Below are positions 22,535 through 32,822 of a stretch of 64,000 nt of DNA, piece by piece; positions within the stretch are counted from its first letter, which is position 1; every line of letters begins with the position of its first letter. The stretch is from Undaria pinnatifida (lineage: Eukaryota > Sar > Phaeophyceae > Laminariales > Alariaceae). A program made the translations under genes and the position numbers. The stretch covers positions 12,751,120 to 12,815,119 of the forward strand of contig JABAKD010000002.1 of NCBI GenBank assembly GCA_012845835.1. Direction: 5' to 3'. Under the pieces are notes generated by a model that was not told where the DNA came from, ran no database searches, and was given only the letters and a program-made list of their open reading frames with translations.

Positions 22535-24633
22535 TCAACTGGCCACGGCCGCGCCTCGAGATTCGTCTACGTTACGTTGGATTCCCCGAGGAAACGCACT
22601 GGCGATGTGAACTAACAGGCACCAAGAGCCTCGTACGGCTCCCGTCCAAGTCGTGTAGCGCACCGGGGAAAGAGGGAGTTTAATCGGTCCCGGTCGTCCA
22701 GAAAGCAGACCAGGTATAACTTGTCCTCGGTAGTGCTCGCGCTGATTTTTCCAAGCCACCATAACCCATCGTCTCCTTTGTAACAAAAGTGGGCTCCCTC
22801 AGGGAGTGCTGTGTCGTGGTAGCGACGGAGCCAATCGGCGCGGGGAACACAGGCGTAGTCCGGCGCTAGGAAACGTTCCCCGTTGTTGCGGGAGAGCTCA
22901 CGCTGTGCCGCCCCGATCCGCATTCGGCGGTACAGGCGGTTGGTTTGGCGGTGCTGGTCCGGGTTTCCGGCTCCATAACGCAAGATGGGGGAGCGGGAGA
23001 GGTGAAGGTCCATTTCCCGCTCCCAGGAGGGTTCGGAGAGTCCCGCCCAATGCGTCTTGTATAGCACCGCGATGACGCCACCTCGCCCCCGTACCGACTG
23101 ATGACCAGTGATCTGCTCCACCTCCAGCCGTTGGAGGGGAGTCGAAACGTCGTCTTGAGTGACGTGGTACGGCGGGGACTTCTTGGAAAATTTGTTGAGC
23201 ACATACTGTGTCAGCCCCGCCGGTAGGTATTTGGGCATGTCCCCGCTGTCGTGGGGTTGGCACAGGGTTTGCAGCGCTCGACGGCCACACGCCGACGAGC
23301 GTCCGAACCAGGCAGGTCGGAAGGGAGATCCAAATAAAGGAGGTTGCTCCCGAGCGGCAAGCCGTCCGGGGTCTCGGCGGCGGAGCAGGGACCGACGGCC
23401 AGGACCTTGTATGGGCCCGTCCAGTTAAGCGCGAGTTTGGCCCTGAGTACCTTGGCGTCGGTGTTCGCCTTCACACCCTGGCGGATGGTAGAGGCAGGAT
23501 TGTATACCCATGTCCAACCACCCACAGTGAAGTTAGGTGCTGGACGCAGCGCGTTGGCGAGGGCGGAGTTTCTGCGGTTAACATGGGAAACGATGAGGGC
23601 GTGGTGTGCGCGGACAATGTCGTTCGCGCACTTTTGCCGGTCGGTGGCCAAGTCGCAATAAGCCAGGTGGTCACGGGCCAGACTCTGGTGTCCCACGACA
23701 CCAGTGCGGTCGAAAATCGTCAGGGGAAGCCGTGGGAGTCTGCCCATGTAGACCTCGTTAAGCCAGACCCGTCGCCGCACTGACGGAGTTGTTGTAAGCA
23801 AATTCTACGTGGGGCAGATGCAAGTCCCAATCGCCGTGTCGCTCGTTGACGGCCATATCCAGCATTTGGGCCATAGTGTGATTTACCCTCTCAACGCCCC
23901 CGTTACAGTTGGGATGATAGGAGCTTGTAGCAAGCTTGTGTACACCCAACAGCTGATATACAGCTTGTGAAAGCTTGGAGCAGAACTGCAACCCGTTGTC
24001 CGAGAGTATGGTGCGCGGGTACCCCCACAAGGGGATGTATTGGTAAACCAGGATATTGGCTGTACCCTCCGCGGTGAACTCAGCGGCAGTGACGGGGAAC
24101 ATGTCTGCCCGACGACTGAAGCGATCGGTGAACAGCAGGATGTAGGTGTTGCCTCGTGGTGTGACCGGAAGGGGGCCGAAGTAGTCAACACTGACGGCGA
24201 TGCCTGGACCTTGCGGCAGAGGCAATGTGATGATGGGCCAGCGGACAGTCAGCCGTGGGGTTTTCCGCGCTTGGCACTTCAAGCAGTGGCGAAGCCGCCA
24301 CCGGGTGCACACACTCATGCCAATCCACCAACAAAAACGCTCCAGCATGCGCAACGTGCGCGTGGTGCCAAGGTGACAAGAGGCCGTCGAGTGACAAGCT
24401 TGCACGATCCAAGGGCGCATGAGCAGGGGGACGTAGATGCGAACTGGCTCGTCGTTATCAAACAAGTCGTCCATATCGTCATCCGCAGGCTTCTCCGCCT
24501 TCTTCGCAGGAGGCGCAGCTGGGAGTGCCCTCGCCGTGGACGCGGCCGGTGCCGCAGCGGATCCACCTCCAAGGCCGATGTAGCTCAGAGCCACCGCCAT
24601 CTCATCGAACGAAATGTCGCATGTGACGATCAT
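22535..24633 (-). pseudogene. Ty3/gypsy integrase-chromodomain pseudogene
   Basis: The first frame (24633-23758) starts with about 50 Ala/Lys/Asp-rich residues. It then encodes an HHCC zinc-binding module (H-x-H, then CLKC) and a core with the three acidic residues in VDYFGP, SDNG and GGVERVN. After a frameshift near 23775 it continues (NEVYMGRLPRLPLTIFD) to the LNWTGPYKVLAVGP (GPY/F) module. After another near 23225 it reaches a chromodomain-like segment (LEVEQITGH through YKTHWAGLSEPSWERE). A third shift near 22690 precedes the end at 22535. The protein would insert element DNA into chromosomes. Protease and reverse transcriptase are absent. The catalytic triad is intact but the gene is broken. 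Confidence 0.88.
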
Positions 24634-24688
24634 AGTGCTACTCTACTCTGCTGTTGTTGGGGGTGGAATGCTTTGCTTGAAGGATGAA

Positions 24689-25119
24689 TGACAGGTCCGC
24701 CCGTATATCCGACCGACCTGCTATCCCGCCGTTTCAGGGGGGGAAGAGCGTTATAAGGCTTAGTTTGGGTTAACTATCAGTTAACCTTTTGCAAGTGGTC
24801 AAACGGACTAATACCCCACTAATAACCTTAACAAGTGGCGTCGTCGGCAGGACATGGGTTTTTTGGGTCGTGGGTTCGATCCCCACCATCCACAATAATA
24901 AACTTTTCAGATTTTCCCATGTTGAACTTGAAAATACTCTCCCTGGTACCCCAGGGAATGGAACGGCTTGGATAAATGACAGGTCCGCCCGTATATCCGG
25001 CCGACCTTCTATCCCGCCGTTTCAGGGGGGGAGAGTATTATAAGGCTTAGTTTGGGTAAGCTATTGGTTAACCTTTTGCAAGTGGTCAAACGGACTAATA
25101 CCCCACTGATACCTTGACA
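24689..25119 (+). mobile_element. TRIM-like LTR-B miniature element
   Basis: Two LTR-B copies (24689-24833 and 24977-25119) flank only about 143 bp. That interior holds the primer-binding site, a GGTTCGATCCC word and a short purine-rich stretch before the right LTR. Both LTRs begin TGACAGGTCCGCCCGTATATCC and end CTTRACA. It shares its left LTR with the larger element at 22204-24833. It has no coding capacity, as in terminal-repeat retrotransposons in miniature. No target duplication is obvious. Confidence 0.75.
24836..24853 (+). promoter_or_regulatory. Primer-binding site (TRIM LTR-B)
   Basis: The same 18-mer as at 22377, again two bases after the LTR end (ACA, then AG, then TGGCG). Confidence 0.8.
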
Positions 25120-25720
25120 GGGTGTTACGTAATCACGCCGGCGCCAAGGGCACGATATGGGGGTTCACTTTTCGGACCTCTTCTTTCAATAGCTAGGGGT
25201 CACTCGCACGGGTGACCCTCCCTGTTCCTGTTGCCGTCTCAACTTTTAACGCCGATTTTTTTTTGCTGTTGTGGCATTCCCCTGGGAGCCTAACAAGGCG
25301 TAACATGTGGGCTACGGCTGGATAAAAAAGGGTTTCACATGCCTTGAAGGTATGTGCGCATAGGAAAAAGGGGATATGATTTTTGCCCGGCGGAATCGAA
25401 CGCTACTCAGCTCGTCCGTGGCGTGTGTGGAACTAATACAAGAGCTCATCTAGTACAAAGTGAGTGACCAGCGTGGAACCTGCCCCGCCTAGTAGAGAAA
25501 CCTGCAAAGGGTGGCCTGTGTCTGCAACAGCCCCTTAATCGTATTATCCATATTGTTGCATGAAACCTCCATAAAAAAAATGGTTCGATACGCTGCGGTA
25601 AAAAGAAAAGTACCCCCATTTTTTTTTTTTCTTCAGTGAGGTACAGGTGTGTGTCACTTGGGCGAGTGGCTCGAACCTTGTAGTGAAAAGGGGGTAGCCT
25701 CACTCCCAGATAATTTTTTT
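25120..25720 (+). repeat. Repeat F, partly recognisable
   Basis: GGTCACTCGCACGGGTGACC near 25198 is an imperfect palindrome. GTGAGGTACAGGTGTGTGTCACTTGGGCGAGTGGCTCGAACC near 25635, then GTAGTGAAAAGGGGGTA, resemble 47700-47765. Nothing coding is seen in the rest. Confidence 0.45.
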
Positions 25721-25723
25721 TTT

Positions 25724-25996
25724 CGCGTGCTACGATCGAAATACGAGCGCTTTTCGTCCGAAATGTTTCCTGGATGACGGAGCTCCTTGACCCAACATCA
25801 TCGGGGAAACAATAAATAATAGGCCATTTTGTTTCGGGCGTGTTCTTGTTGTGTACCTATAGGCTATGGGAGTTTTCATCCTGTGGCAGGTTTTGTTTTT
25901 TTTCTCACAGATCAGTTTTTGGGAGAGGTCTTCTTAAGCGCCCAAAATTGAGGAACCTCAGAAAAAAAAAATGGTGCGCACCTCTATCGAAGTGCC
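25724..25996 (+). mobile_element. MITE-A copy 2
   Basis: The left end is CGCGTGCTACGATCGAAATACG and the right end ATGGTGCGCACCTCTATCGAAGTGCCG. Interior landmarks GTTTCCTGGATGACGGAGCTCCTTGAC, AAATAAATAATAGGCCA, GTTTTTGGGAGAGGTCTT and GAGGAACCTCAGAAAAAA are all present. Confidence 0.85.
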
Positions 25997-26139
25997 GTAA
26001 CGCGGTAAAAAAAAATTGGTCGTGCTACTGTAGGAGTCAAAATTCGATGAAAAAATCGACGACCACAAAAAAGCTCAAGGATGTGAATGCTGAATGAAAC
26101 CCTATGTGCGATAAAAAAGACGGCATGTACCTCGGGGGC

Positions 26140-26245
26140 GAGGGGGAGGGGGGCGGAAAACACCTGTGACCACGGCTTGTCAAAAAGAAGGTCGCTGAGG
26201 ATGAGCGAAACCTCTTACGGGTTGGGCTGGAGAGTGGACATTATA
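26140..26245 (+). repeat. Foldback-family arm, solitary
   Basis: GGGGGGCGGAAAACACCTGTGACCACGGCTTGTC, AAGGTCGCTGAGGATGAGCGAAACCTCTTACGGG matches the right arm of the foldback element at 39700-40275. No partner arm is evident nearby. Confidence 0.65.
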
Positions 26246-26526
26246 TTTTGAAAGAAAAAATCGGCCGGAGAGTATCCGTATCGTTGTGTGCGTCGCTGCT
26301 ACATTCCGGGGGCCGACGCGCGACGCACGGCCGAAAAGGGTAAAAACCACGGCCGGCTTTTCCTGTTTTTAGATTATCCTCTGCTGGTGAGAACGAGCAA
26401 CTGCTTGATTCTGACATGCATATATATATAATACCCTGGTATACGTTTTTCTGAGTAGGTCAAAAAGTATACACACGACGAAATACAGTCGGTAGAAACA
26501 GCCGTATAAATTGCACCAAAAGATAT
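26246..26526. other. Unassigned stretch
   Basis: Nothing recognised. A CGCGACGCACGG-rich patch lies near 26310. Confidence 0.3.
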
Positions 26527-26750
26527 TAGGGCTTTTCACGGGTCGGATCTCCTCTTGCGGGTCGGGTGGTCGGGTCCTGTTGAACCGACCCGATCCGTGA
26601 CATTTTGAAACCCTCCTGACCCGATCCGACCCGAACGGCGAGATCTCGAACACCCCCTTTACCCTACCCGACTCGACCCTCGAGTTTCCGAAAAAAAATC
26701 CGATCCGGCCCGGCCCGCGGGCCGGATCATTTGACCGATGAAAAGCCCTG
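26527..26750 (-). mobile_element. hAT-like MITE copy 2
   Basis: It starts TAGGGCTTTTCACGGGTCGG and ends TGACCGATGAAAAGCCCTG, an imperfect inverted repeat. The interior consists of GACCCG and CGGGTC words and includes CCTCCTGACCCGATCCGACCC. Flanking octamers do not match convincingly, so the target duplication is lost or the copy is older than that at 14879. Confidence 0.8.
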
Positions 26751-26767
26751 AAAAATGATAAAAGTCG

Positions 26768-27184
26768 TAGAGCTGTGAGTCGGCACGACTCAAGTCAACG
26801 ACTAGTTATTAGTCGGACTAGTAGTTAGTCGTGTCAACGCCTAGTTATTAGTCGGACTAGTAGTTAGTCGTGTTCCGGGAGGTGCCGACTATCCGACTTA
26901 TTGAGTTTCCGTACGGAAGGGAAGGATTGCTCTACTCCGGGACGCATTTTTCTGTTGTGGGCGCGACGATGGGGTTGAGTTCGCCTCGCCACGCTCGCTT
27001 GACTTGTTGTGGGCGCGACGATGGGGTTGAGTTCGCCTCGCCACGCTCGCTTGACTTAAGCCTCCAAGTCGGCTGGCCATCACCTAGCTTCACCCGCCGA
27101 CTTGCCGACTAATGTCAGTTAGTTGGCTAAATGGTACCTGCCGATTAGTTCATAGTCATGAAATGCTGCCCACTCACGGCTCTA
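26768..27184 (+). mobile_element. MITE-B copy 3 with internal duplications
   Basis: The ends are TAGAGCTGTGAGTCGGCACG and TGCCCACTCACGGCTCTA. The flanking octamers AAAAGTCG and CAAAATCG agree at six of eight positions, suggesting a decayed target duplication. Inside, a 42-bp unit (GTCGGACTAGTAGTTAGTCG) and a 53-bp unit (TGTTGTGGGCGCGACGATGG) are each tandemly doubled. Non-coding, hAT-like by its ends. Confidence 0.85.
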
Positions 27185-27329
27185 CAAAATCGCTTTCCCC
27201 CCCCCGAAACCATGTTTTCTTGCATCAGAACCACCTGTTTCTCCATACAGTCAAAGCTGGTCTCGTTTTTTTTTCTGGCCGATAGCCGTTGCCAGTAACT
27301 GATATCAAAAGTAACTCTCAGGAAAACAT

Positions 27330-27362
27330 ACCAGGTACCAGGTACCAGGTACCAGGTACCTC
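27330..27362. repeat. (ACCAGGT)n short tandem
   Basis: Four head-to-tail ACCAGGT heptamers plus a partial one. Single or paired copies of the related palindromic word GTACCTGGTA/TACCAGGTAC are scattered through the whole window. Confidence 0.9.
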
Positions 27363-27422
27363 TTTCGAGGCAAAACAAAAGCTTTCCCGTTTGTCCTCCC
27401 GAAAACAAAACAATGATTTATA

Positions 27423-27742
27423 TAGCGCTGTGAGTCGGCACAATTTCACGACTAAGAACTAATCGGTAGGTGCCGTTAGCCAAAATATTCGACTCTAGTC
27501 GTCAATTAGGTTGGCAAAGCCAGCTCATCAGCCGGCTTGACAACTTAAGTCAAGCGCGTGTAGCGAGGTATACTCAACCCCGTGCCCGCACGTACAAAAG
27601 ACGCATTCCGCATTATGCAATCCTTCGTTTCGGTACGGAAACCCAATAAGTTGAATAGTCGGCACCTCCCGGACACGACTAGCATTTAGTCCAACTAATA
27701 ACTAATCGTTGACTGATTAAGTCTTGCCGACTCACAGCTCTA
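27423..27742 (+). mobile_element. MITE-B copy 4
   Basis: The ends are TAGCGCTGTGAGTCGGCACA and TTGCCGACTCACAGCTCTA. The family interior is present (GGTAGGTGCCGTTAGCC, GCGTGTAGCGAGG, TTTCGGTACGGAAACCC, GGCACCTCCCGGACACGACTA). Only about 240 bp separates it from copy 3. Confidence 0.88.
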
Positions 27743-29050
27743 GAAAATCGGCTATTTTCTTACGTTGGGAAAAACGTGACACCTGACCGAACAGCTAGAA
27801 ATCAGGAATACCTGGCCCAGCAGCTGCCGGCCAGTTACTAGCAACAGCACGACTGTCCGCTTACGTGTTCTACCAGTCTGCCAGCACCGTCCCGTGCTGT
27901 ATCCACTTGGTATAGCCACTGACGTGATCAACCAAAACTGCCAGCTGCTGTAATCAATGCCAATTCTTCAACCACAGAGTTATGAACCAAACCGCCTCCG
28001 AAACTTCCTCTCGCAACAAAAGCCAGACTATTATTGGTTCGGTTCCCGACCTCTAATAACATTCTCCTTTATAAACGTTTGGGAAAAACGTGCGCGCATA
28101 CGCCGACCAACTGCTGTGTTCATTGCTCTGTGCATTTTTTCGACGTCCCGAGCCCGATCAAGCTACACCAGGGCCTCCTCCTTAGGCGCACTGCAAGAGT
28201 GCAGCTGAGGCTGGTTATGTCTGTAAGTTCACCTTTATAGAGAAGATTGTCGAGGTGGTGAATATCGTCAACGGATCTCGAGGTGACGACGTGGTTCGTT
28301 GGATTGATGCAATCTTCGGACCTGTGTGGTGTTCAGGTATTTGATCTTGGATTCTTATTGTGATTCTTGGTCGTGCTTTCTGTTTCGAGACTGAAGCCAT
28401 GAATTTTGGTTCTAGGTTGTAGTCTTTGTTTCCGATTCAGGTTTATTGTCCTGGTTTTGGATTATCTTTTTGAAGGATCGTCTGTGTTGATGGTGGATTC
28501 GTTTTTCTAATGTAGATTCTTGCGTTTTCGATGCCGTTGATGAAATGATTTTTTGTCTTGATTTTGGGTTTGGTTTAGGTTTGGATTTTTGGCTTTTGCT
28601 TTGATTTTGAATTAAGGTTCGCTTCGGATTCCTGGGTGTTCGTGTTGACTTCTGCTTCCGTTTCGGTTCCTACTTCGTTGCCCACTCCGGACACACGGCC
28701 GATATTCCGATATTCCTTGCAGAAAGACTTTTGTCTTGGTTTTGGGTGTGGGCTTGAGCTGGATTTGGGCTTTCGTTTTTGACTTCTGTCTGGCAGTCGT
28801 GCATTTACGATTTTTATCGTATTAGTCTTCGTTTTTTATTTTTTTGTCATGTTTCGTGCAAGAGCTGTGCTGTGATGATCACACCCAGAAAACATGTACG
28901 CGAGAACAGTAACATAAAATATATCATTCTCCAAGCACGATCTGCAGTAGATCGTGCAGATAATATATAATCAGGGATCTGCCTGCTCCGGGAAAGCCTA
29001 CATTTAGACGGTGCTAATCATGTAAATAAGCTGTAAATAAGGGAGTTGTC
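27743..29050. other. Unassigned, T-rich stretch
   Basis: From 28330 to 28870 the plus strand is T-rich with many GATTTTG and TTGGTTTT words and few open frames. It could be intron or UTR-like. A possible GT donor (CTGTAAGT) at 28219 has no convincing coding exon before it. Confidence 0.35.
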
Positions 29051-29059
29051 TACCCCGGA

Positions 29060-29225
29060 ACATGTAGATCTAGATCGTGCAGATCATATAGATCACACGT
29101 AGATCGTACATATCATATAGGTCACGTGTCACGTGTAGATCATGCAGATCGTGCAGATCACGTGTAGATCGTGCAGATCGTATAAATCACATGTAGATCG
29201 TGCAGATCACATAGAGCAGAGATCC
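29060..29225. repeat. Degenerate GTAGATCGTGCAGATCA tandem
   Basis: GTAGATC, GTGCAGATC, ATCACGTGTAGATCGTGC and ATATAGATCAC words repeat with a period of about 9-18 bp. A weaker prelude lies at 28935-28970. Confidence 0.75.
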
Positions 29226-29374
29226 ATCTTCCCAGGAAGACCTGGGCAATCAAACAACGGAGGTCTCATACGTCCCGTTTTCGGCACGTTTTTTGTGCTG
29301 TCGCTATCTCCCTCCCCATTTCCTCGTCGGAGGGCGGGCGGCGCAATCTCGCCGCCCTTTAAGCCATCCCAGGC

Positions 29375-29695
29375 CAGGTAGGGGTGCGGCAGAAAGTTTC
29401 TAAGAATTTTTGAGCTCCTAGATCATGAGGGAGCTCAAGACTTCACCCAAAACATGACTCCGAAGACAATCGTTCGCTCGCGCAACCCGACCAACAGTTG
29501 TATGCGCTACTAATACAAATCAAGATCTACTCTAAAAATATCACATGGACTGGTAGCTCTACACTTGAGGAGCTCAACCGGTCAAAAACGCCATTTGGCC
29601 CGAAAAACTGAACCCCTCCCCCCCTGACATGGTATGACTCTGGGGTGAGTCAGGATGCCGCAGTTTGGCACCTTGACTGACCGCCGCCCACACTA
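29375..29695 (+). repeat. Repeat G copy 1
   Basis: GGGGTGCGGCAGAAAGTTTCTAAGAA, TGAGCTCCTAGATCATGAGGGAGCTCAAG, TTCGCTCGCGCAACCCGACCAACA and AGGAGCTCAACCGGTCAAAAACG recur in other copies at 31095 (minus), 34425, 34830 (minus), 35870 (minus), 37200 and 49930 (minus). Non-coding and of unknown class. Confidence 0.65.
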
Positions 29696-29699
29696 AAAC

Positions 29700-30675
29700 C
29701 AACGTACTAAGTCCAAAAGATGCGCCACCTCTGACAGGTCACGATCTAGATCATCTGCAATAGGTCCTGCAGTTGTCGGTTTGGTAATTTCTGTAGGACC
29801 TGTGTCTGTAGAGTGCGGGTCCAACCCAGGAAACATGCGCCAGATCATGCAGATGGAACGACTCCCACCCGGCAACATGAGCTATAGACAACACAGATCT
29901 TCCCTCAAAGATCGAGGTCATCAAGCAAACACAGATGATCTGTCCCACGCGTGCACCTGCTCACGGCTATGCATATATATATATTCGCCTCCACTCAACC
30001 TCCACCATGTGGGGACACATGGCAATACTTCGTGCGCCTGAAGCTCACTGAATCTCTCTTGCCAATATCATTCGTCGCATGATGTGTGATGTATTTGAAG
30101 GACAAGGCAATACCTCGTGTGTCTGGCGCTTACTGAATCTCTTGCCGACAACCATTGGCCGTATGGTGCGTTTCATCCTTTCTCCAGAATGTTGTACATA
30201 GTCTATGATACCTGGTGTTTTTTTTAGTGTTTGTGTGAGTCAGTAATTATTCACCATTAGTTAAACTAACTCGTAAATGAAAATACCAATTGGGGTGGGG
30301 AGTTCGGCGGCGGGGGGGGAGGACGTACTCGTTTGTTGCTTGCCTTAGTCACTTGACCGTTGAACGCGCATGCCTTTCGAGACGGAGCACCGTTCCTGCT
30401 CCTAACGTAGACACCTCCAACATTTCGACGCTCAGTACGTTCCTTCCATGCATTACATTAAACTCTTTGCTTATCTTATCTCCTTTCTCTTTGACCGTCT
30501 GTGTCCACCATCTGTCTCCTAGGATAGCGATCGTTTCATCGCTACCATCTAATGTACCAAACTTCTCCACGTCACATCCGTCTATTTCCCTCATCTCCTC
30601 ATCTCTTCTTCTAGCACGTTCCGTTCCTCCTTGTACAAGGAGAGGGGGTGGGGGGGGCGGGGGGGGCGGGGCAGA
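29700..30675. other. Unassigned stretch
   Basis: No gene is supported. GGCAATACTTCGTGCGCCTGAAGCTCACTGAATCTCT near 30020 recurs imperfectly near 30105, a local duplication of about 80 bp. Frames at 30290-30730 run into a G-rich tract and have no motif. Confidence 0.4.
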
Positions 30676-30730
30676 CAGTGAGCAGACACCTGCGACCACG
30701 GCTTGCTCAGAGCGCCGCCGAGCGGCGTAA
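30676..30730 (+). repeat. Foldback-family arm fragment
   Basis: CACCTGCGACCACGGCTTGCTCAGAGCGCCGCCGAG follows a G-rich run, as in the arms at 26140 and 40150. Confidence 0.5.
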
Positions 30731-30887
30731 AAACTTCCAACACCCGTGAGCTGGAGGTACGTACAGAAAAAAATAACTCAGCAAATCCGTGAGTTTGTTT
30801 CGAGCAAACATTGGCCGATGTTGCACCTACATCAAGCAGGTTTTTCGTCGTAAATCTGCTTTGCAAGGTACGCGATACGAAGAGTGG

Positions 30888-30963
30888 TTTAGTGGTTGAG
30901 TAGTTGAGTGGTTGAGTGGTTGAGTGGTTGAGTGGTTGAGTGGTTGAGTGGTTGAGTGGTTGT
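30888..30963 (+). repeat. (GTTGAGTG)n minisatellite
   Basis: About nine head-to-tail 8-bp units, nearly perfect, ending GTGGTTGTTGCGG. Confidence 0.95.
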
Positions 30964-31089
30964 TGCGGGCATCCCGCGAGAGGGGCTGGAGTTGTTAAAC
31001 CAAGCGGTTGTGAGCGGTTGGCCTCCTCAAGCGTGGAACTCCCCCGGTTAGTACGATAATTTTCTACCGGCATTCGAAGTATTTGCTTT

Positions 31090-31240
31090 AGAACCAGCGC
31101 ATAAAAAAACGTTGTTGCTGGTCGGGTTTGCGCGAAACGACTGCTGTCTTCGAGGTCATCTTTTGGGTGAGGTTTCGACCTAGCTCCTCCTGTCAGGAGC
31201 CCAGAAAAATCTCAGAATCTGCTGCACCCCCCGTGGCGGG
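31090..31240 (-). repeat. Repeat G copy 2
   Basis: GTTGCTGGTCGGGTTTGCGCGAAACGA, TCTTCGAGGTCATCTTTTGGGTGAG and AATCTCAGAATCTGCTGCACCCCC read as the reverse complement of copy 1. Confidence 0.6.
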
Positions 31241-31935
31241 GAGGGGGGGTGACTCGATACATGTTCCTCTGCCGTACGATAACACCGAAGACATGTGGTG
31301 TCGAGATATCATCAGACACCCTCAGCCGAATGAATTTGTTTCATCTGACTTTTCCCACCCGTAACGGGGGAGAAGAGTGACTGGTGGTGTTCTGCGGCAG
31401 CTAGGTCTTGGCATTTTTTTTTTGTCTTGATGAGGGTCCTCACTTCATTATGAGCTCTGTAAAACTCACCCGAAAAGTTTTTTTTTCAAGGTGATGGAAG
31501 AAAAAAACACGGCCTTGGTATACCAACAATTACTATTAAAAAACAACAACAACAACAACAACAAAAACTTCCGGCAATTTCGAGCTGATAAAGGAACCTC
31601 ATCATTTAGGAAAGCAGTTAGGTAAATAAAAAAGGTTGCTACCTGCTGTCTTGGCACGCGTCGAGAGTACAAACACCCGAGCTGTGTCTCTGGAATACAT
31701 CGGGCTACGGCAAGAGGTATAACTTTTCGGGCAAAAAAAACATACTTTCGGAACGGCGGGCGCCCTATAAGCCCAAAGTGCTTGATTCGCAACATATATA
31801 TTTTTAAATCTTGTTCAACACGCGTCAGCTGTGAGTTCGATAAATCTAGGATCGATACTAATATTTGCAAGCTGCGTGATACACCGGCCGCGCGTTTGTC
31901 CTACGGCTACTGTGAGGGTGAACATCAACAGCAAA
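31241..31935. other. Mostly unassigned, with a repeat H piece
   Basis: About 31815-31885 is a repeat H copy (ACGCGTCAGCTGTGAGTTCGATAAA, then TTTGCAAGCTGCGTGATACAC). A (CAA)n stretch lies at 31542-31564. No gene is seen. Confidence 0.5.
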
Positions 31936-31936
31936 T

Positions 31937-32187
31937 GACTGATTCTATACGATAGCGACCCCCCCAAATCAGCGATTTTATTGAACGAACGTTTCGTGGC
32001 TGCTCGACACAAGGGAGGATACTATTGAAAAAAAAGTATCTATATATTTTCTTGTGTGCAAAAGTCTACCGATCGATGGCGTCGAGGTGTCGAGGGACAC
32101 CGTATTTCAGGAGGTACGATCGGGAGCTGGTTTTGAAACCGGCGATTTCGTCATAGAAAAGCTGGGGGGGCTACCGTAGTAAGACTC
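31937..32187 (+). mobile_element. MITE-D copy 2
   Basis: The 251-bp element has the ends GACTGATTCTATACGATAGCGACCCCCCC and GGGGGGGCTACCGTAGTAAGACTC. The interior GGCTGCTCGACACAAGG, GTCGAGGGACACCGTATTTCA and TTTTGAAACCGGCGATTTCGTCA matches 52733-52983 closely, at the same length. Confidence 0.9.
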
Positions 32188-32511
32188 CTGTGGTTGTTAT
32201 AAAATGTTCACTAATAGACGTATTACTATACTCTCTCATCCCAAGGTAGCAAGTTGTTATGCTTCGTCAGTGATAACAGCAACACACACTAAACACATAC
32301 CGCAATAAAAAGCATGTTCATTACTTGTTCGTATATACCTAGGTCCCATGAGCGAATTTTGTAAGGGCTTGGCAGTTTCAGTTTTACACAAAAATCAGTT
32401 TTTTTTTCGGGTGGAGACCAGGTACATATAGAGAGCCCCTCAATGAAGGAGCGTCAAAGAAAAATAATTGTCGAATGCGCCTCTACCCCTGAAAGGCTGG
32501 GGTGTAGGGGG
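32188..32511. other. Unassigned stretch
   Basis: Nothing recognised apart from an ACCAGGTAC motif near 32417. Confidence 0.3.
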
Positions 32512-32822
32512 GACGCGTGTCACGAAAGAGGCGCACCACTTTTTTTTTTCTGAGGTTCCTTGATTTGGGAGCTTAAGACCTCCCCCTAAACAAAACTGAT
32601 TTGGCTGGAGCAAAAAAATCCAAAACTGCTACTTGTACATACCGGATGAAAAAACCCATGGCCTCGTAGGTACACAACGAGAACATCATGCAAAAAACAA
32701 AGAACATAAAAAATGTCCCATTATTGTTTTATTTTCCAACGATAGCATAGTATTTTTGTGTTAAGGTGCCCCGCCATTCAGAAACCATTTTCGCCACAAA
32801 ACGGTATACCTCTATCGTAGCA
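32512..32822 (-). mobile_element. MITE-A copy 3
   Basis: The left end is GACGCGTGTCACGAAAGAGGCG and the right end GGTATACCTCTATCGTAGCA. It runs opposite to copies 1 and 2: GAGGTTCCTTGATTTGGGAGCTTAAGACC comes first, then CACAACGAGAACATCATGCAAAAAA, then AAACCATTTTCGCC. Confidence 0.85.

Larger units (their letters stand above)
22204..24833 (+). mobile_element. LTR-B element carrying antisense gypsy pol
   Basis: The left LTR (22204-22374) and right LTR (24689-24833) share ATAAGGCTTAGTTTGGGT, GTTAACCTTTTGCAAGTGGTC and ACGGACTAATACCCC. They begin TGACAG and end near TTAACA. An 18-nt primer-binding site follows the left LTR. LTR and binding site show that the element reads on the plus strand. The only recognisable coding DNA inside, a Ty3/gypsy integrase-chromodomain segment, lies on the minus strand. 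It therefore looks like a non-autonomous element that captured or was invaded by another element's pol. The left LTR start is inferred from the TGACAG match. Confidence 0.6.

Noticed and set aside
24040-24687. 215-codon plus-strand frame over the integrase
   Set aside because: It is the antisense shadow of the integrase, whose DDE motifs are on the minus strand.
24836-24893. Functional tRNA gene
   Set aside because: The T-arm and 3' half are tRNA-like, but no 5' acceptor strand or anticodon arm is present, and the first part is a primer-binding site after an LTR.
28219-28870. Intron of a host gene
   Set aside because: The T-rich composition and a GTAAGT are suggestive, but no flanking coding exon could be identified on either side.
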